Shown here: positions 14,190-22,790 of the stretch, one piece after another | Position numbering within the stretch: the first letter of the stretch is position 1 | Layout: each line of letters starts with the position of its first letter | Virus record (IMG/VR): IMGVR_UViG_3300048797_000033 | Span: 1-60,152 of that record | Direction: 5' to 3' (one strand) | Length of the DNA stretch: 60,152 bases | Origin: a virus | Made by a program: the position numbers and the translations under genes | The notes under the pieces: model-generated | Seen by the model: only the letters and a program-made list of their open reading frames with translations | What the model was told of the DNA's origin: nothing | Database searches by the model: none

Positions 14190-14933
14190 TTACAAATTAT
14201 TTTCGTATTCATTTATTGCTTTAAAGATTTGATGTGCCACTTGTGGGACTATGGCGTTACCTGCTCCGTGAATGGCCTGCTCAGCCAATCTTCTGGGAAA
14301 CCCATAATGTTCACTACACACGAAGGGCATGGCGTTCCTTTGAATAAAGTCGACAAACCTATTTGTTTTCCTATTTCCAATCTCCGTTGGTTGCAATTGT
14401 TCCAATATATTCCCCTGTCCCGAAAGTCCGATGCTGACGGAGTAGGCAATAAACCAAACCCTGTATCTTTCGTGTTCTGCGCCAACCGACGAAGCTGGAA
14501 TAATAACCGGTTGTATTTTGTACCCCTCGTTTTCCAACGATGAACATATAAACTCGAACACTGCTGAAAATTTTGATGAAGCAATAGCAAAAACGTTTTC
14601 GGCAACGATCCACCTGGGCTTAATCTCTCTGATCGCTCTAAGCATCTCTGGAAATAAATATCTTTCGTCGCTTTCTCCAAGCTGTTGTCCTGAGTTGCTA
14701 AAGCTCTGACAAGGAAATCCACCTGTGAGAACATCAATTCTGTTTGCATATTTTGTAAAATCAGTTGTTTTTATATCTTCAAATAATTCTGCATTAGGCC
14801 AATAATATTTCAGCACTTTTTGTCCGAATGGATTTATCTCACAATGAAATAAATTATCCCACCCCGACCATTCAGCAGCCAGATCGAAGCCACCAATACC
14901 AGAAAATAAACTTCCATGTGTTAGCTGTGTCAT
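14190..14933 (-). CDS. C5-cytosine DNA methyltransferase
   Basis: 247 aa from the ATG at 14931-14933; a TTG seven codons upstream is less likely. Motif I is SLFSGIGGFDLA (SAM binding, residues about 7-18). Motif IV is GGFPCQSFS, with catalytic Cys near residue 75. Motif VI is AENV near 112-115, motif VIII the weak HERYRVW, and motifs IX/X GAGNAIVPQVAHQIF at the C-terminus. Compact for the family, with a short target-recognition region. It transfers methyl to cytosine C5, probably protecting phage DNA from host restriction; no cognate nuclease is beside it. Confidence 0.9.
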   Translation of the reverse strand: MTQLTHGSLFSGIGGFDLAAEWSGWDNLFHCEINPFGQKVLKYYWPNAELFEDIKTTDFTKYANRIDVLTGGFPCQSFSNSGQQLGESDERYLFPEMLRAIREIKPRWIVAENVFAIASSKFSAVFEFICSSLENEGYKIQPVIIPASSVGAEHERYRVWFIAYSVSIGLSGQGNILEQLQPTEIGNRKTNRFVDFIQRNAMPFVCSEHYGFPRRLAEQAIHGAGNAIVPQVAHQIFKAINEYENNL

Positions 14934-15031
14934 AATATCCGTTTTTTGCCACAAATTAGCTTGTGTAATGAACGATTAATCCAAATTGATATATAGATAC
15001 CACTTTGACTTTATCGTGTCTTAAATCGAAG

Positions 15032-15295
15032 CTATTTGCCATTTTGTATTTTCTCAATTAAATCTGTTTGCTGTTGGGTTAATTCAAAATCTTGCTGTGT
15101 CATTCCCACTATGGAGTACGAAACAATATCCTGTACTGTGAATATTCCACACTTAGGGCATGGGAGAAGTGGCGGTTCTCTCCTGAGAATATGCATCAGG
15201 GATAAAAAGTAAGTCTCGTTGAATGGTTTATTTGCTTCGCTGATGATTATCTCATTACAACGACGACATTTGGTTTCGTAGGTTATATTTTCCAT
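15032..15295 (-). CDS. Zinc-ribbon protein, 87 aa
   Basis: Start at MENITYETKCRRCNEIIISE. Two CxxC knuckles (CRRC at about 10-13, CPKC at about 51-54) form a probable zinc ribbon around a helical spacer. The C-terminus is Gln-rich and helical. Function is unknown; may bind nucleic acid. Confidence 0.65.
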   Translation of the reverse strand: MENITYETKCRRCNEIIISEANKPFNETYFLSLMHILRREPPLLPCPKCGIFTVQDIVSYSIVGMTQQDFELTQQQTDLIEKIQNGK

Positions 15296-15384
15296 TAGAA
15301 ATAGTTTATGTAAATTGATACTCCGAGAATAAACAGCACTGTTAGAGTGCGCCAGTCGATTAAAAAGTGTAAAAGTCTTTTCAT
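15295..15384 (-). CDS. 29-aa single-pass membrane peptide
   Basis: MKRLLHFLIDWRTLTVLFIL, then GVSIYINYF: a basic start and one hydrophobic helix. The stop and the next ATG interlock as TAATG and its ATG overlaps the upstream stop, supporting a real coupled gene despite its size. Confidence 0.45.
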   Translation of the reverse strand: MKRLLHFLIDWRTLTVLFILGVSIYINYF

Positions 15385-15575
15385 TTTGTCCATTTTTCAA
15401 TTACTTCGTTAAAGTCGTTAATTTGTTCAATTTCTTTGTCAATGATATGATTGATATTTCTGTGCCATGAAATATCTGAATCGGGATGACCGTTTCTTGT
15501 TTCGATCTTATCCATTAGGTTTTTCTCGCAAATGGATAGTTGTTCTTGCATTATTTCAATTAGTGATTTTTCCAT
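15381..15575 (-). CDS. Small hypothetical protein, 64 aa
   Basis: MEKSLIEIMQEQLSICEKNL start; acidic and helical. Sits directly after the primase-helicase gene with a two-base gap. No family. Confidence 0.6.
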   Translation of the reverse strand: MEKSLIEIMQEQLSICEKNLMDKIETRNGHPDSDISWHRNINHIIDKEIEQINDFNEVIEKWTK

Positions 15576-15577
15576 AA

Positions 15578-17401
15578 TTAAAAAGGTGTTTCGTCGTTTT
15601 TATCGGTAAAATTATCGTTAATTGTAATTGATTCAAATTGAACGTTTGGATTTATTGTTTTCGGTGGTTCGGATATTGATATTTGACTTGTGTCTAATCG
15701 TAAATGTGAACCTGAAATCCATTCGTTATCCTGAAATTCTCTGTCACGATTTAGTTCTGCATATCTACCAGTTTGGTAGTAATATTCAAATCTTACCATA
15801 CCTCCACGGGTCTCTCCAAGATGCTTAAACTTTACTTTCTGTACGTGTAATTCTACACAATCAGATTTTCTGTAAACACATAGTCCGTAAAATGCTTTGT
15901 TATACCAATTTGCTGAACCATTAATATCATAAAGAGTTGGAACCTCAAAATCTCCGGCAGCATCTTTTTTCATTTTGGTAGGGTGCGCTACAACCATTAT
16001 CAGCAAATCATTTTGTTTTGCGAATATTTCAATCGTATCAAGTGTTTTGGATATATATTCAGTCTCGCTGTCTCCCTTTTCTCTTTTGTGTTCGAGTTTA
16101 TTCCACGGATCAATGACAAGTATTTTTATTCCTTTGCGTTTTACTAAACTTTTTGCATGATTTAATATGCTGTGAATGCTAAGATTATCGTCCTCTGGAT
16201 AAATAAAAAAGAAGTTTTCTTTAACATAATTTAATGCTTGTAGTAGTTCCGACTTATCAATATCTCGTTTACAAAAGTGTCGTCCAAGTACCCTGCTGAC
16301 TATTTTAGAGACGTGTACTTTTGTCGGCCAGTTCTCTGGTGAAAAGTATGCTACTTTCCATCCATGTAAAATATTCAGTTGTTCACAAACTTCGTCTACC
16401 ATTTCAGATTTACCATGTGATGGAATACCTGTCCAAATAGCAACCGCACTACTTACCCATGAAATAACACCGTTCAGTTCTTTGTGTTTCAAATAAAGAC
16501 CCGGTGGCATTCCGTGTTCCCAAAGATCAACGATACCCTCTAAATCATCATCGACTGAGTAGATACCTGATAATGGAACGTCTTTGGCATTTTTGATACA
16601 ATCTCGCAAGTCCAATACCCCATACTTAACAAGAAACTCATTTGCGTCCTTACAGTCCTTAAAATCAACTGTCTTGCATTTTTCTGAACCAAAACGTCTT
16701 ATTAGTTCTTCTTTAAGTTTTCTTCCTGGTTCATCGTTGTCTGTTGCAATATAATGAACCTGTATGTGTTCAATATCGTCAATGACGTTGTCAATGTATG
16801 TCAGATTTTGATTTTGTTTACCTGCACCGTTAGGAACGCTTGTGGCAAATTTAAACCCTGCTTCGTAAAAAGAAAGTTGGTCAAACTCTCCCTCACACCA
16901 AATACACTCTTTAAAATCTTTAAGATTATCTAAGTTGTAAGGGATTAATTCTGCATCTTTTACGAGTTTAAAATGTTTCTCTCCGTCTCTAAACTTTGTG
17001 TTTATTAATTCTTCGTTGCGAAAATAGTTGAAGCAAATACAATTAGCCTTTTTATTTATTTGTGGCATGTGCTCCAATTGTTCCGTAATCTGCATTTCAA
17101 TTATGGTTCGTTTTGTTATTCCACGTTTCTCAAAATACAATACTGCCTTATCCGAAAGGTCAGTATTATTAAAAACTGGCTTTATGTATTCCGGTTTCTT
17201 TTCGAGTGGTTCCGATTTTACAAACTTATACCCACAATTCCAACACTCCCCGCACCCTTTTGTAATATTGAATGAAAAGTCTTTTTTTGTTTTATTCTTT
17301 CGTGAATCGGTACATACGGGACATAATACGGATTGATTGCCGGCTTTTTTTGTAAAGACGACATCATAAATTGTTTCGTTATCAATGCAGTATAGTTCCA
17401 T
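15578..17401 (-). CDS. Bifunctional primase-helicase (T7 gp4 / Twinkle type)
   Basis: 607 aa. The N-terminal zinc-binding module has CPVC at 27-30 and C-x2-C-x2-C at 50-56. The TOPRIM primase core has CEGEFD near 169-173 and ATDNDEPG near 219-226. The RecA-fold helicase has Walker A GIPSHGKS at 325-332 and Walker B ILVIDPW at 427-433, then VVAHPTK near 471. Domain order and length match phage primase-helicases that unwind the fork and make primers. No DNA polymerase gene is seen in the window. One-base overlap with the upstream replication gene. Confidence 0.92.
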   Translation of the reverse strand: MELYCIDNETIYDVVFTKKAGNQSVLCPVCTDSRKNKTKKDFSFNITKGCGECWNCGYKFVKSEPLEKKPEYIKPVFNNTDLSDKAVLYFEKRGITKRTIIEMQITEQLEHMPQINKKANCICFNYFRNEELINTKFRDGEKHFKLVKDAELIPYNLDNLKDFKECIWCEGEFDQLSFYEAGFKFATSVPNGAGKQNQNLTYIDNVIDDIEHIQVHYIATDNDEPGRKLKEELIRRFGSEKCKTVDFKDCKDANEFLVKYGVLDLRDCIKNAKDVPLSGIYSVDDDLEGIVDLWEHGMPPGLYLKHKELNGVISWVSSAVAIWTGIPSHGKSEMVDEVCEQLNILHGWKVAYFSPENWPTKVHVSKIVSRVLGRHFCKRDIDKSELLQALNYVKENFFFIYPEDDNLSIHSILNHAKSLVKRKGIKILVIDPWNKLEHKREKGDSETEYISKTLDTIEIFAKQNDLLIMVVAHPTKMKKDAAGDFEVPTLYDINGSANWYNKAFYGLCVYRKSDCVELHVQKVKFKHLGETRGGMVRFEYYYQTGRYAELNRDREFQDNEWISGSHLRLDTSQISISEPPKTINPNVQFESITINDNFTDKNDETPF

Positions 17402-18225
17402 TAGTTTCCGTATATCCAGTCGTTTTGTGTATCACTCCATTTGTGTAGTGTGCTTGGCCTTGGTCTTGTTCCTGGCGGAATTACCTTAGTTAAACACATT
17501 CTTACACCGTTTACATAACTTTCTCCGTTTCCTAAAACGTCTTTTTGTTGTTGAGTAGTTTTTATTTCATCATTCCATCGTTTATTATTCAAATATGTTT
17601 CCGGGTGTGGTTGAAATTGTTTATCCGTTATCAGTTTTAAAAAGTCTGGTAGTGTTTCGAATATTTTATCTTTTTCGAGTTGCTTTAATTTTGACCACTT
17701 TTTAAAACACTTATCTTTATCACCAACTTTTTTATTATAAATATTCCAGAAATTTTCAAACTCAATCCTTCCGCTTTCTATTTCTATTTCACTTTCTATA
17801 GTTTCACTTTCAATTTCTAATGTGAGAAGGGTTTGCAAAGACTTTGAAAGGGTTTCAAAGGATTCCGAAGCGTTACCATTTATTTTGTCTTTCAGATCAT
17901 TAGGTAAATCTTTGTAATCCTTCATAACATTCTTCATCATATTTGGATTTAATGCTTGATGCTTCAAATGATTTACAATTATTATGTGTCCAAATAAATA
18001 AAACACCTTTTTAAGGCTTTCAAAGACTTTCAAATGCTTAGTAACTGTTTCGATTGTTATCCCTGTTTCAAATGCAATTCTGTTTAGGCTTATTTTATAA
18101 ATACCTAAAATATTACTCAATGGATTAGTGAGTAAATAAAGAAACAGTAACTTTTGGTCTGTTTTTAGTGTTTCAATCCATTCGTCTGTCCAATAACAGC
18201 AGTTAACCGATCTTCTTACGTCCAT
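17401..18225 (-). CDS. Probable replication protein with winged-helix N-terminus
   Basis: 274 aa from the ATG at 18223-18225. The N-terminal 90 residues (YWTDEWIETLKTDQKLLFLY, then ILGIYKISLNRIAFETGI) match the winged-helix start of phage replication initiators and DnaD-like proteins. An acidic Glu/Ser-rich linker follows, then FENFWNIYNKKVGDKDKCFK, typical of the C-terminal helicase-interaction domain of such proteins. Likely loads the adjacent primase-helicase at the origin. Confidence 0.75.
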   Translation of the reverse strand: MDVRRSVNCCYWTDEWIETLKTDQKLLFLYLLTNPLSNILGIYKISLNRIAFETGITIETVTKHLKVFESLKKVFYLFGHIIIVNHLKHQALNPNMMKNVMKDYKDLPNDLKDKINGNASESFETLSKSLQTLLTLEIESETIESEIEIESGRIEFENFWNIYNKKVGDKDKCFKKWSKLKQLEKDKIFETLPDFLKLITDKQFQPHPETYLNNKRWNDEIKTTQQQKDVLGNGESYVNGVRMCLTKVIPPGTRPRPSTLHKWSDTQNDWIYGN

Positions 18226-18368
18226 TGTATTAAATATAAAAACCCCATAAACGTAAAATTCCCAGAGCACAGGCTTCTCACGGCCTTTAACTGGGAATAT
18301 ACGAATATAGGGTTTAGGGGTTTGTAATAACGTTTCATTTTGTGAGAATTTAAGTGCTTTTAACAGTA

Positions 18369-18376
18369 CAAAGATA
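18369..18376 (-). promoter_or_regulatory. TATCTTTG element upstream of replication genes
   Basis: TATCTTTG on the minus strand, about 145 bases upstream of the replication protein start. No TTG at the canonical spacing, but TTGCA occurs further upstream. A long leader would result. Confidence 0.45.
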
Positions 18377-18427
18377 CGACATTAATTATTAAGAAATAAT
18401 ATAAATTGCAATTATTTTAAATTATTT

Positions 18428-18781
18428 TCATTTGTTTAAATCCCTCAGCGTTGGTAGTGGCTCGCATCCACAAAACTCGCAGTTCTTGTAGTAGAAATGC
18501 TTTTTAAATTTACCTTTCTTAATCCACGCAATAGCAAAGTAATGCTCGCAAGGTTTGTTCGGGTCGATCTCTGCCAGGCGCTTGTTTAGGTAATCAAGAC
18601 AACATTGATATTCCTGACCCATTTCGGTTAGTTCTGAAATAATTAATCTGTAATTATCATCGCCATCGCCCATTTTTCCATCATCAATGTATCTTTCGTA
18701 TTTGGCTATTTGCGATTTCACATCATAAAAATCCTTCTCAGTCGTATTTACTAACTTGTCCAATATTTCTTTCTCTCTCAT
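18428..18781 (-). CDS. Hypothetical protein with C-terminal cysteines, 117 aa
   Basis: The N-terminal two thirds form charged helices (EKEILDKLVNTTEKDFYDVK). The C-terminus has C-x-H...NCEFCGCEPL, a likely zinc site. No family is recognised. Confidence 0.6.
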   Translation of the reverse strand: MREKEILDKLVNTTEKDFYDVKSQIAKYERYIDDGKMGDGDDNYRLIISELTEMGQEYQCCLDYLNKRLAEIDPNKPCEHYFAIAWIKKGKFKKHFYYKNCEFCGCEPLPTLRDLNK

Positions 18782-18856
18782 TTGTACAAATTTATTAATG
18801 TTAAATGCTCTCCACGTTGAAGCATCTGATATGTGAATTGAATTATCTTGTAACCG

Positions 18857-19156
18857 TTATTCATATTTTACAGACCTGTCGTGCTTATCAACCCAAACAG
18901 TGTCGGCGTTTCTTCTCCTCTTTACGCTGTTTTCGTGGATATTTATAGTATCTTCAAGGTCAGATATTTGAGCCTTTAGTCGTTTGCATTCGCTGCATTC
19001 TTCTTTGTGTCCAATATGCTGATATGATTCCATTTCGTGTTCCATTTCGATATTGAGTGAGAAATCTTCGGCTATTCGCTTGATTTGTTCTCCTGTTGCC
19101 GTAATTCCATTATCGAAAAGTATTTCCGTTAACGCTTCAATTCTTTCTGGTCTCAT
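18857..19156 (-). CDS. Hypothetical protein with coiled coil and CxxC, 99 aa
   Basis: MRPERIEALTEILFDNGITA start, HKEECSECKRL with CxxC, then a leucine-heptad helix and a basic tail. Overlaps the VRR-NUC gene by four bases, so it may be co-translated with it. Confidence 0.6.
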   Translation of the reverse strand: MRPERIEALTEILFDNGITATGEQIKRIAEDFSLNIEMEHEMESYQHIGHKEECSECKRLKAQISDLEDTINIHENSVKRRRNADTVWVDKHDRSVKYE

Positions 19157-19527
19157 TTTGGTTCGTTTAAATATCCTTTAATAATAAGCATAAAATCTTC
19201 AATTGATCGGCAAACAACATACATATTCCCATACTTTTCAGCCTGTTTCTGCCACTCTTTTTGTGCAGGTGATTGCTTTCCTTTACCTGCTTTCATCTCA
19301 ATACAGAGTGAATGAAAACCGTGTTTCGGAATAAGTAATATTAAATCTGCCACTCCAGGCGTAATACCCTCTCTTTTCATCTTAACAGCTTCGATCACAT
19401 TTCTATTTCCGCCATTGGGAACTGCAAACAAAAGAGTAGATATATTTGCGTATTGGGAGTTCCACCACTGCATACACGCTTGTTGTATCTGACTTTCGGT
19501 TGGTGGCTTTATTCCGCTAATCTTCAT
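19153..19527 (-). CDS. VRR-NUC domain nuclease
   Basis: 124 aa from the ATG at 19525-19527. TESQIQQACMQWW at the N-terminus, PNGGNRN, then GVADLILLIP and LCIEMKAGKGKQSPAQKEW: the PD-(D/E)xK active site of VRR-NUC proteins (D in VADL, E-x-K in IEMKA). Full length for single-domain phage members, which cleave branched or Holliday-type DNA. Overlaps the HNH-like gene upstream by 11 bases. Confidence 0.88.
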   Translation of the reverse strand: MKISGIKPPTESQIQQACMQWWNSQYANISTLLFAVPNGGNRNVIEAVKMKREGITPGVADLILLIPKHGFHSLCIEMKAGKGKQSPAQKEWQKQAEKYGNMYVVCRSIEDFMLIIKGYLNEPK

Positions 19528-19816
19528 CGAATACCTTTCCTTCAAATTCGGTTAAATAAGCACGTCTGACAGCGTTTTGTCGTTCAATGAATATTGGATA
19601 ACGTTCTTGGTGATTGTGCTGTTCTACGGTCATTAGAATTATGTTCTCAGGTCGTAGTTTGTATTTCTTCCACGTACCCTTTCCGAGTAGGTGACCAAAC
19701 TGCCAATGCCACATAAAATGACCTTTTGGATACAATTGTGAGCCGTCAATTTCAGAAATATTTGGTCTGGTTTCCCAAACATAGTCGAATAGTTCTTTTT
19801 GATTTTTAAATTCCAT
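19517..19816 (-). CDS. HNH-like phage endonuclease
   Basis: 99 aa. FMWHWQFGHLLGKGTWKKYK followed by LRPENIILMTVEQHNHQERY reads as a compact HNH/beta-beta-alpha-Me fold: a first His in FGHLLGKG, Asn in ENIILM and His in EQHNH. Similar small proteins occur in phage replication clusters. The neighbouring VRR-NUC gene suggests a recombination or resolution role. Confidence 0.65.
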   Translation of the reverse strand: MEFKNQKELFDYVWETRPNISEIDGSQLYPKGHFMWHWQFGHLLGKGTWKKYKLRPENIILMTVEQHNHQERYPIFIERQNAVRRAYLTEFEGKVFDED

Positions 19817-20117
19817 CTTCTAGTTTTGTTTTAATTGTTTCACGCATATCTGTTGAACCGTAGATGTAATGTCGTATACAACAATCGTTTTGTATCTCAG
19901 AAGTTCTTTCTGATATTTCCTCGTCTGTAGGCCACTCAAAATCTTTCAGCCTGTTTAGTTGGTCAATACACTTCTGATACAATTGTAACTTCTTATCAGC
20001 TTTTACGATCTCTGATTCAGCACCGTTTATCGTTAACCAATGGCGTTTGTAGCCGTCAAGTAACATTTGTGATTCTGTTACCATTTGTAACAATTCGTTT
20101 ATGACTTCTGTATCCAT
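19806..20117 (-). CDS. Hypothetical helical protein, 103 aa
   Basis: Start at MDTEVINELLQMVTESQMLL. Long helices then a C-terminal DCCIRHYIYGSTDMRETIKT. Overlaps the HNH-like gene by 11 bases. No family is recognised. Confidence 0.6.
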   Translation of the reverse strand: MDTEVINELLQMVTESQMLLDGYKRHWLTINGAESEIVKADKKLQLYQKCIDQLNRLKDFEWPTDEEISERTSEIQNDCCIRHYIYGSTDMRETIKTKLEDGI

Positions 20118-20121
20118 TTGT

Positions 20122-20403
20122 CTAATAATTATCTTCGTGACCAAATACGTTTTCAGGGTCAATTCCGTAATACTCACACACTGGTAGAATATCAAGACCA
20201 ATGTATCCATCCATCAACTTGCAATCCAATGGTTCGTCGGTATCCATTCCTTTTATTAATTTCATAAACTCTTCGAGTTGATAGAAGAATAGAAAATAAA
20301 TTATCTCTTCGCTATCAATGTTCCCCAAGTCATCACGCTTTACATACCAGTGATTCTCAATGTTGTTATCTTTGGTAAATTTGAATAATTCTAATTCTGT
20401 CAT
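20122..20403 (-). CDS. Hypothetical acidic protein, 93 aa
   Basis: MTELELFKFTKDNNIENHWY start; contains LFFYQLEEFMKLIKG and GYIGLDILPVCEYYGIDPEN. The pattern resembles small uncharacterised Bacteroidota phage proteins. It lies directly downstream of the tRNA-like element. Confidence 0.65.
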   Translation of the reverse strand: MTELELFKFTKDNNIENHWYVKRDDLGNIDSEEIIYFLFFYQLEEFMKLIKGMDTDEPLDCKLMDGYIGLDILPVCEYYGIDPENVFGHEDNY

Positions 20404-20426
20404 GATTTTGTTATTTTTGTTTTTAG

Positions 20427-20536
20427 CGGAAAGAGAGGGATTCGAACCCCCGTTTTTGCCTACCGATTTCAGACCACACGCCCGGGATTTTTCCCTTTTC
20501 TGTCCGTCTTCAATGTATATCAGCCTTCGCCTTTCC
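20427..20536 (-). other. tRNA-Ser-like element, possible attP core
   Basis: On the minus strand the 3' end has an intact T-arm (GGGGG-TTCGAAT-CCCTC) and acceptor strand TCTTTCC followed by G, the usual serine discriminator. A matching GGAAAGG lies 110 bases upstream. Between them I cannot fold a proper anticodon arm, and 110 nt is long for a tRNA, so it is probably degenerate or only a 3' tRNA fragment. Such fragments beside an integrase typically mark phage attachment sites. Two TACATTTG elements lie just upstream on the same strand. Confidence 0.45.
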
Positions 20537-20639
20537 AGTTTGCCGGTCTATTCCCGGCTGTCGTGACAAATGTAAATTTTGGTCTGTGTACAAATGTAAA
20601 TTTATGGTGAACGAATTTTATCCATATTATCACTTGTCG

Positions 20640-21419
20640 TTAAACCTCTGTTGTATATGCTAGCGTAAACTCTTTTTCAATAGTCCGTGAGCAGGGAATA
20701 ATGACAGCACTCTCCACGGTAGTAGTAAATTCCAGGCTTTCGTGTACTCCGTCTTTCTCCGCTTTCTCTGCCAATGATGTTTTTAGCCAGTCGTTAATAA
20801 CAATCATTGCCGAATCTACATCAACAGCCTGTAAGACAAACGTGCTTAGATAGTCGTATTCCTCTTTGTGAACCCGGACGTCTATCTGATAGAACTTGGT
20901 GTCAGCCTTGCCGTCTACACCTACTGGTTTTAGGATGTCTTTGATAATAATACAGTTGTTAAAATCCTTAACAGCAAGAATCATAAACGAACTGTCAAAA
21001 TTCAACTCGATAAAGTCCTTTGCGATGTCAAGTGCCATCTGCACCGAGTTGGCATAAAGCAGGAATCGGTGTTTCTTTTGACCGATGGTTGCCGTAACAG
21101 CCCACGGTACTATACCACAGTTCACATGAGTAGATTGACGTTTTTGGTTGCTTACTGCTACTTCTTTGATGTCTCCGGCAATGAGGTGAAAGTTAATACT
21201 GGAAAGTAGATTCCCGTCAATAAGTAAACCTTTTTGTGCAATTACTTCATTGCGCTCGATAGGCACCACCTCTCCGTTATCGTCCACAAAGTTCTCAGTC
21301 CATGTTCTTTTCAATGTTTCGGCAAGGTACATTCCGTTCATTTCTGCTGTGTCCGTAGTCACGAATCTTCTTTCGTTTTTACGTGTTTCAAGTAATAATT
21401 CTTTGTTTTTCTTTTTCAT
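20640..21419 (-). CDS. Conserved phage protein of unknown function, 259 aa
   Basis: The N-terminus LLLETRKNERRFVTTDTAEM, then LAETLKRTWTENFVDDNGEV is reminiscent of an uncharacterised Bacteroidota phage family (TRKNERRF-x-T-x-DTAE). The middle is beta-rich (GKADTKFYQIDVRVHKEEYD). One base overlaps the integrase gene, so they are co-transcribed. Function is unknown. Confidence 0.7.
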   Translation of the reverse strand: MKKKNKELLLETRKNERRFVTTDTAEMNGMYLAETLKRTWTENFVDDNGEVVPIERNEVIAQKGLLIDGNLLSSINFHLIAGDIKEVAVSNQKRQSTHVNCGIVPWAVTATIGQKKHRFLLYANSVQMALDIAKDFIELNFDSSFMILAVKDFNNCIIIKDILKPVGVDGKADTKFYQIDVRVHKEEYDYLSTFVLQAVDVDSAMIVINDWLKTSLAEKAEKDGVHESLEFTTTVESAVIIPCSRTIEKEFTLAYTTEV

Positions 21420-21985
21420 TACTTTGATTTTTTAATTGGTTTTAAACTCAATGTCTTATATGCCTTGGAAATCTCCTCGTCTGTGATTCCTAGGTATATA
21501 CGGGTGATCGCTGTGCTTGAATGTCCGAGTATTTCACTTAACAGTATCAGCGCAGCATCGTTCTCTCCGTTGTTCTCCCATAAAGAGCGAGCAAAAGTCT
21601 TTCGCATCGTGTGATTGGAAACATTTACGTTTCTGACATTTATCCTGCCAACAAGTTTTTTTAGCACCATAGAACATTGATGTGATTTGATAGGAACCAC
21701 AAAATCGTTGTTTGACTTGACGAGATCATCTTTGCATTGGTTTATCAGGTCAATCACGTCCTGCGAAATCGTTATATCACGTTTCTTCTTGGTCTTTTCT
21801 TCCTGTACTTTGATCGTGGGTTTTATGTCACAGTAACGCAGTTTTAGAATGTCACCGATACGCAACCCAGTAAAGAACCCTAACGTGCAAAATGCAAGGT
21901 ATTGTGTGCTTTGTAATGTATTATCCTTTTTCAGTAACGATATAATACGTAAAGCATCACTCCATTTTAAGTAGTCGCTTTTCAT
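21419..21985 (-). CDS. Tyrosine recombinase / integrase, catalytic domain only
   Basis: 188 aa. The catalytic residues are visible in order: Arg in TGLRIGD (about 42), Lys in TKKKRD (about 66), H-x-x-R in NHTMRKTF (125 and 128), His in LGHSS (155) and nucleophile Tyr in RIYLG (164). The usual N-terminal arm- and core-binding domains are absent, so it may need a partner or act as a simple resolvase or invertase. Its presence suggests chromosomal integration; a tRNA-like element about 0.9 kb away could be the attachment site. Confidence 0.88.
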   Translation of the reverse strand: MKSDYLKWSDALRIISLLKKDNTLQSTQYLAFCTLGFFTGLRIGDILKLRYCDIKPTIKVQEEKTKKKRDITISQDVIDLINQCKDDLVKSNNDFVVPIKSHQCSMVLKKLVGRINVRNVNVSNHTMRKTFARSLWENNGENDAALILLSEILGHSSTAITRIYLGITDEEISKAYKTLSLKPIKKSK

Positions 21986-21986
21986 T

Positions 21987-22352
21987 TTACCAAAGGTCTT
22001 TTATCCAATCAACGTTTGGATGTTTTGTTTTTAATTCTTTGATTTCATCATTTGATAGAATAGTAAGCCACTCCGATCTAGTTGGCTTTCTTTCTTCATC
22101 ACAAACCGTACACCTCATTCTTGTTGCAGATTTGGGTATAGTGTGGGTTTGCTCAAATGTATGTTCGCTACCATTTAAACAGTCTGCTTTTTTTGCTTCG
22201 TAGTAAAAATGTATCGAAGTTGTGTACACGAAATATTTTCCGCAATTTGAACATGGCTGATTATGTGTTTCATCCTCCTCGTATCCTATACCATCATCAT
22301 GGTTAATTTCTACTTCTTCGTCACAATATGGACATGTAACATCTTTTCTCAT
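21987..22352 (-). CDS. Zinc-ribbon protein, 121 aa
   Basis: Start at MRKDVTCPYCDEEVEINHDD. Three CxxC pairs (CPYC, CSNC, CTVC) suggest two zinc sites, the first two resembling a zinc ribbon. The C-terminus includes KPTRSEWLTILSNDEIKELK. First gene of the leftward series that contains the integrase; a promoter lies directly upstream. Confidence 0.7.
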   Translation of the reverse strand: MRKDVTCPYCDEEVEINHDDGIGYEEDETHNQPCSNCGKYFVYTTSIHFYYEAKKADCLNGSEHTFEQTHTIPKSATRMRCTVCDEERKPTRSEWLTILSNDEIKELKTKHPNVDWIKDLW

Positions 22353-22369
22353 TGTTTTATTTTTTTCTG

Positions 22370-22400
22370 CAATATTACGACTTAAAAAGTCAATATGCAA
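22370..22400 (-). promoter_or_regulatory. Leftward promoter for integrase region
   Basis: On the minus strand TTGCA, 18 bases, then TAATATTG (one mismatch from TAnnTTTG). It is divergent from the plus-strand promoter at 22489, and the operator palindrome at 22422-22444 lies between them. Confidence 0.6.
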
Positions 22401-22421
22401 GTAAAAAGTGCAATCGAACTC

Positions 22422-22444
22422 TAATTTAGACTGATTCTAAATTA
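22422..22444. promoter_or_regulatory. Operator-like palindrome TAATTTAGA-N5-TCTAAATTA
   Basis: Perfect nine-bp inverted repeat with spacer CTGAT, the most symmetric copy in the window. It sits between divergent promoters, where one regulator could control the leftward integrase series and the rightward replication operon. Confidence 0.75.
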
Positions 22445-22488
22445 CTGATATATTATCACATGAATGTAAAATGTGAATAAAATTGTGC

Positions 22489-22496
22489 TATCTTTG
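22489..22496 (+). promoter_or_regulatory. TATCTTTG element for rightward operon 22518-23894
   Basis: TATCTTTG ends 21 bases before the first ATG. The 18-base-upstream element is GTAAA instead of TTGCA, so the promoter may depend on an activator. An inverted repeat TCACAT/ATGTGA spans the -33 region (about 22456-22475). Confidence 0.6.
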
Positions 22497-22517
22497 TGGA
22501 AACATTAAAAAAAGATA

Positions 22518-22784
22518 ATGGAACCAACTGCGAACACACTTGAGGGCGTATATATTGCACCAGAAAGAGCATCAGGAAACACAACAAGAATTATTAATAA
22601 CGCTATTGAATTGCTTTTCAAAGGTGTTAGAATTGAAATAAAAGATCATCACGAAAATGGAAATAGTGATATGGCAAATAGGATTCTTGCTGATCGTATC
22701 TTAAAAAGATTGCAGTGCGAAAAACTATGCAGCCAAGAATGGATTGATTTCAACAAGGGCAAAATGACCATGAAGTTAAAATAA
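22518..22784 (+). CDS. Hypothetical protein, 88 aa
   Basis: First gene of the rightward operon. Includes IAPERASGNTTRIINNAIEL and KDHHENGNSDMANRILADRI. Looks alpha-helical and conserved-phage-like, but the family is not recognised. Confidence 0.65.
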   Translation: MEPTANTLEGVYIAPERASGNTTRIINNAIELLFKGVRIEIKDHHENGNSDMANRILADRILKRLQCEKLCSQEWIDFNKGKMTMKLK

Positions 22785-22790
22785 AACGGT

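Noticed and set aside
14229-14749. Several ORFs (63-166 aa) inside the methyltransferase gene
   Set aside because: Shadows in other frames; the 247-aa frame carries all methyltransferase motifs.
20427-20536. Functional tRNA-Ser
   Set aside because: Acceptor and T-arm pair, but no credible anticodon arm and the length is 110 nt; kept only as a tRNA-like element.
20360-20566. Plus-strand ORF containing AEREGFEPP
   Set aside because: A classic false ORF antisense to a tRNA T-arm; it supports the tRNA-like element instead.
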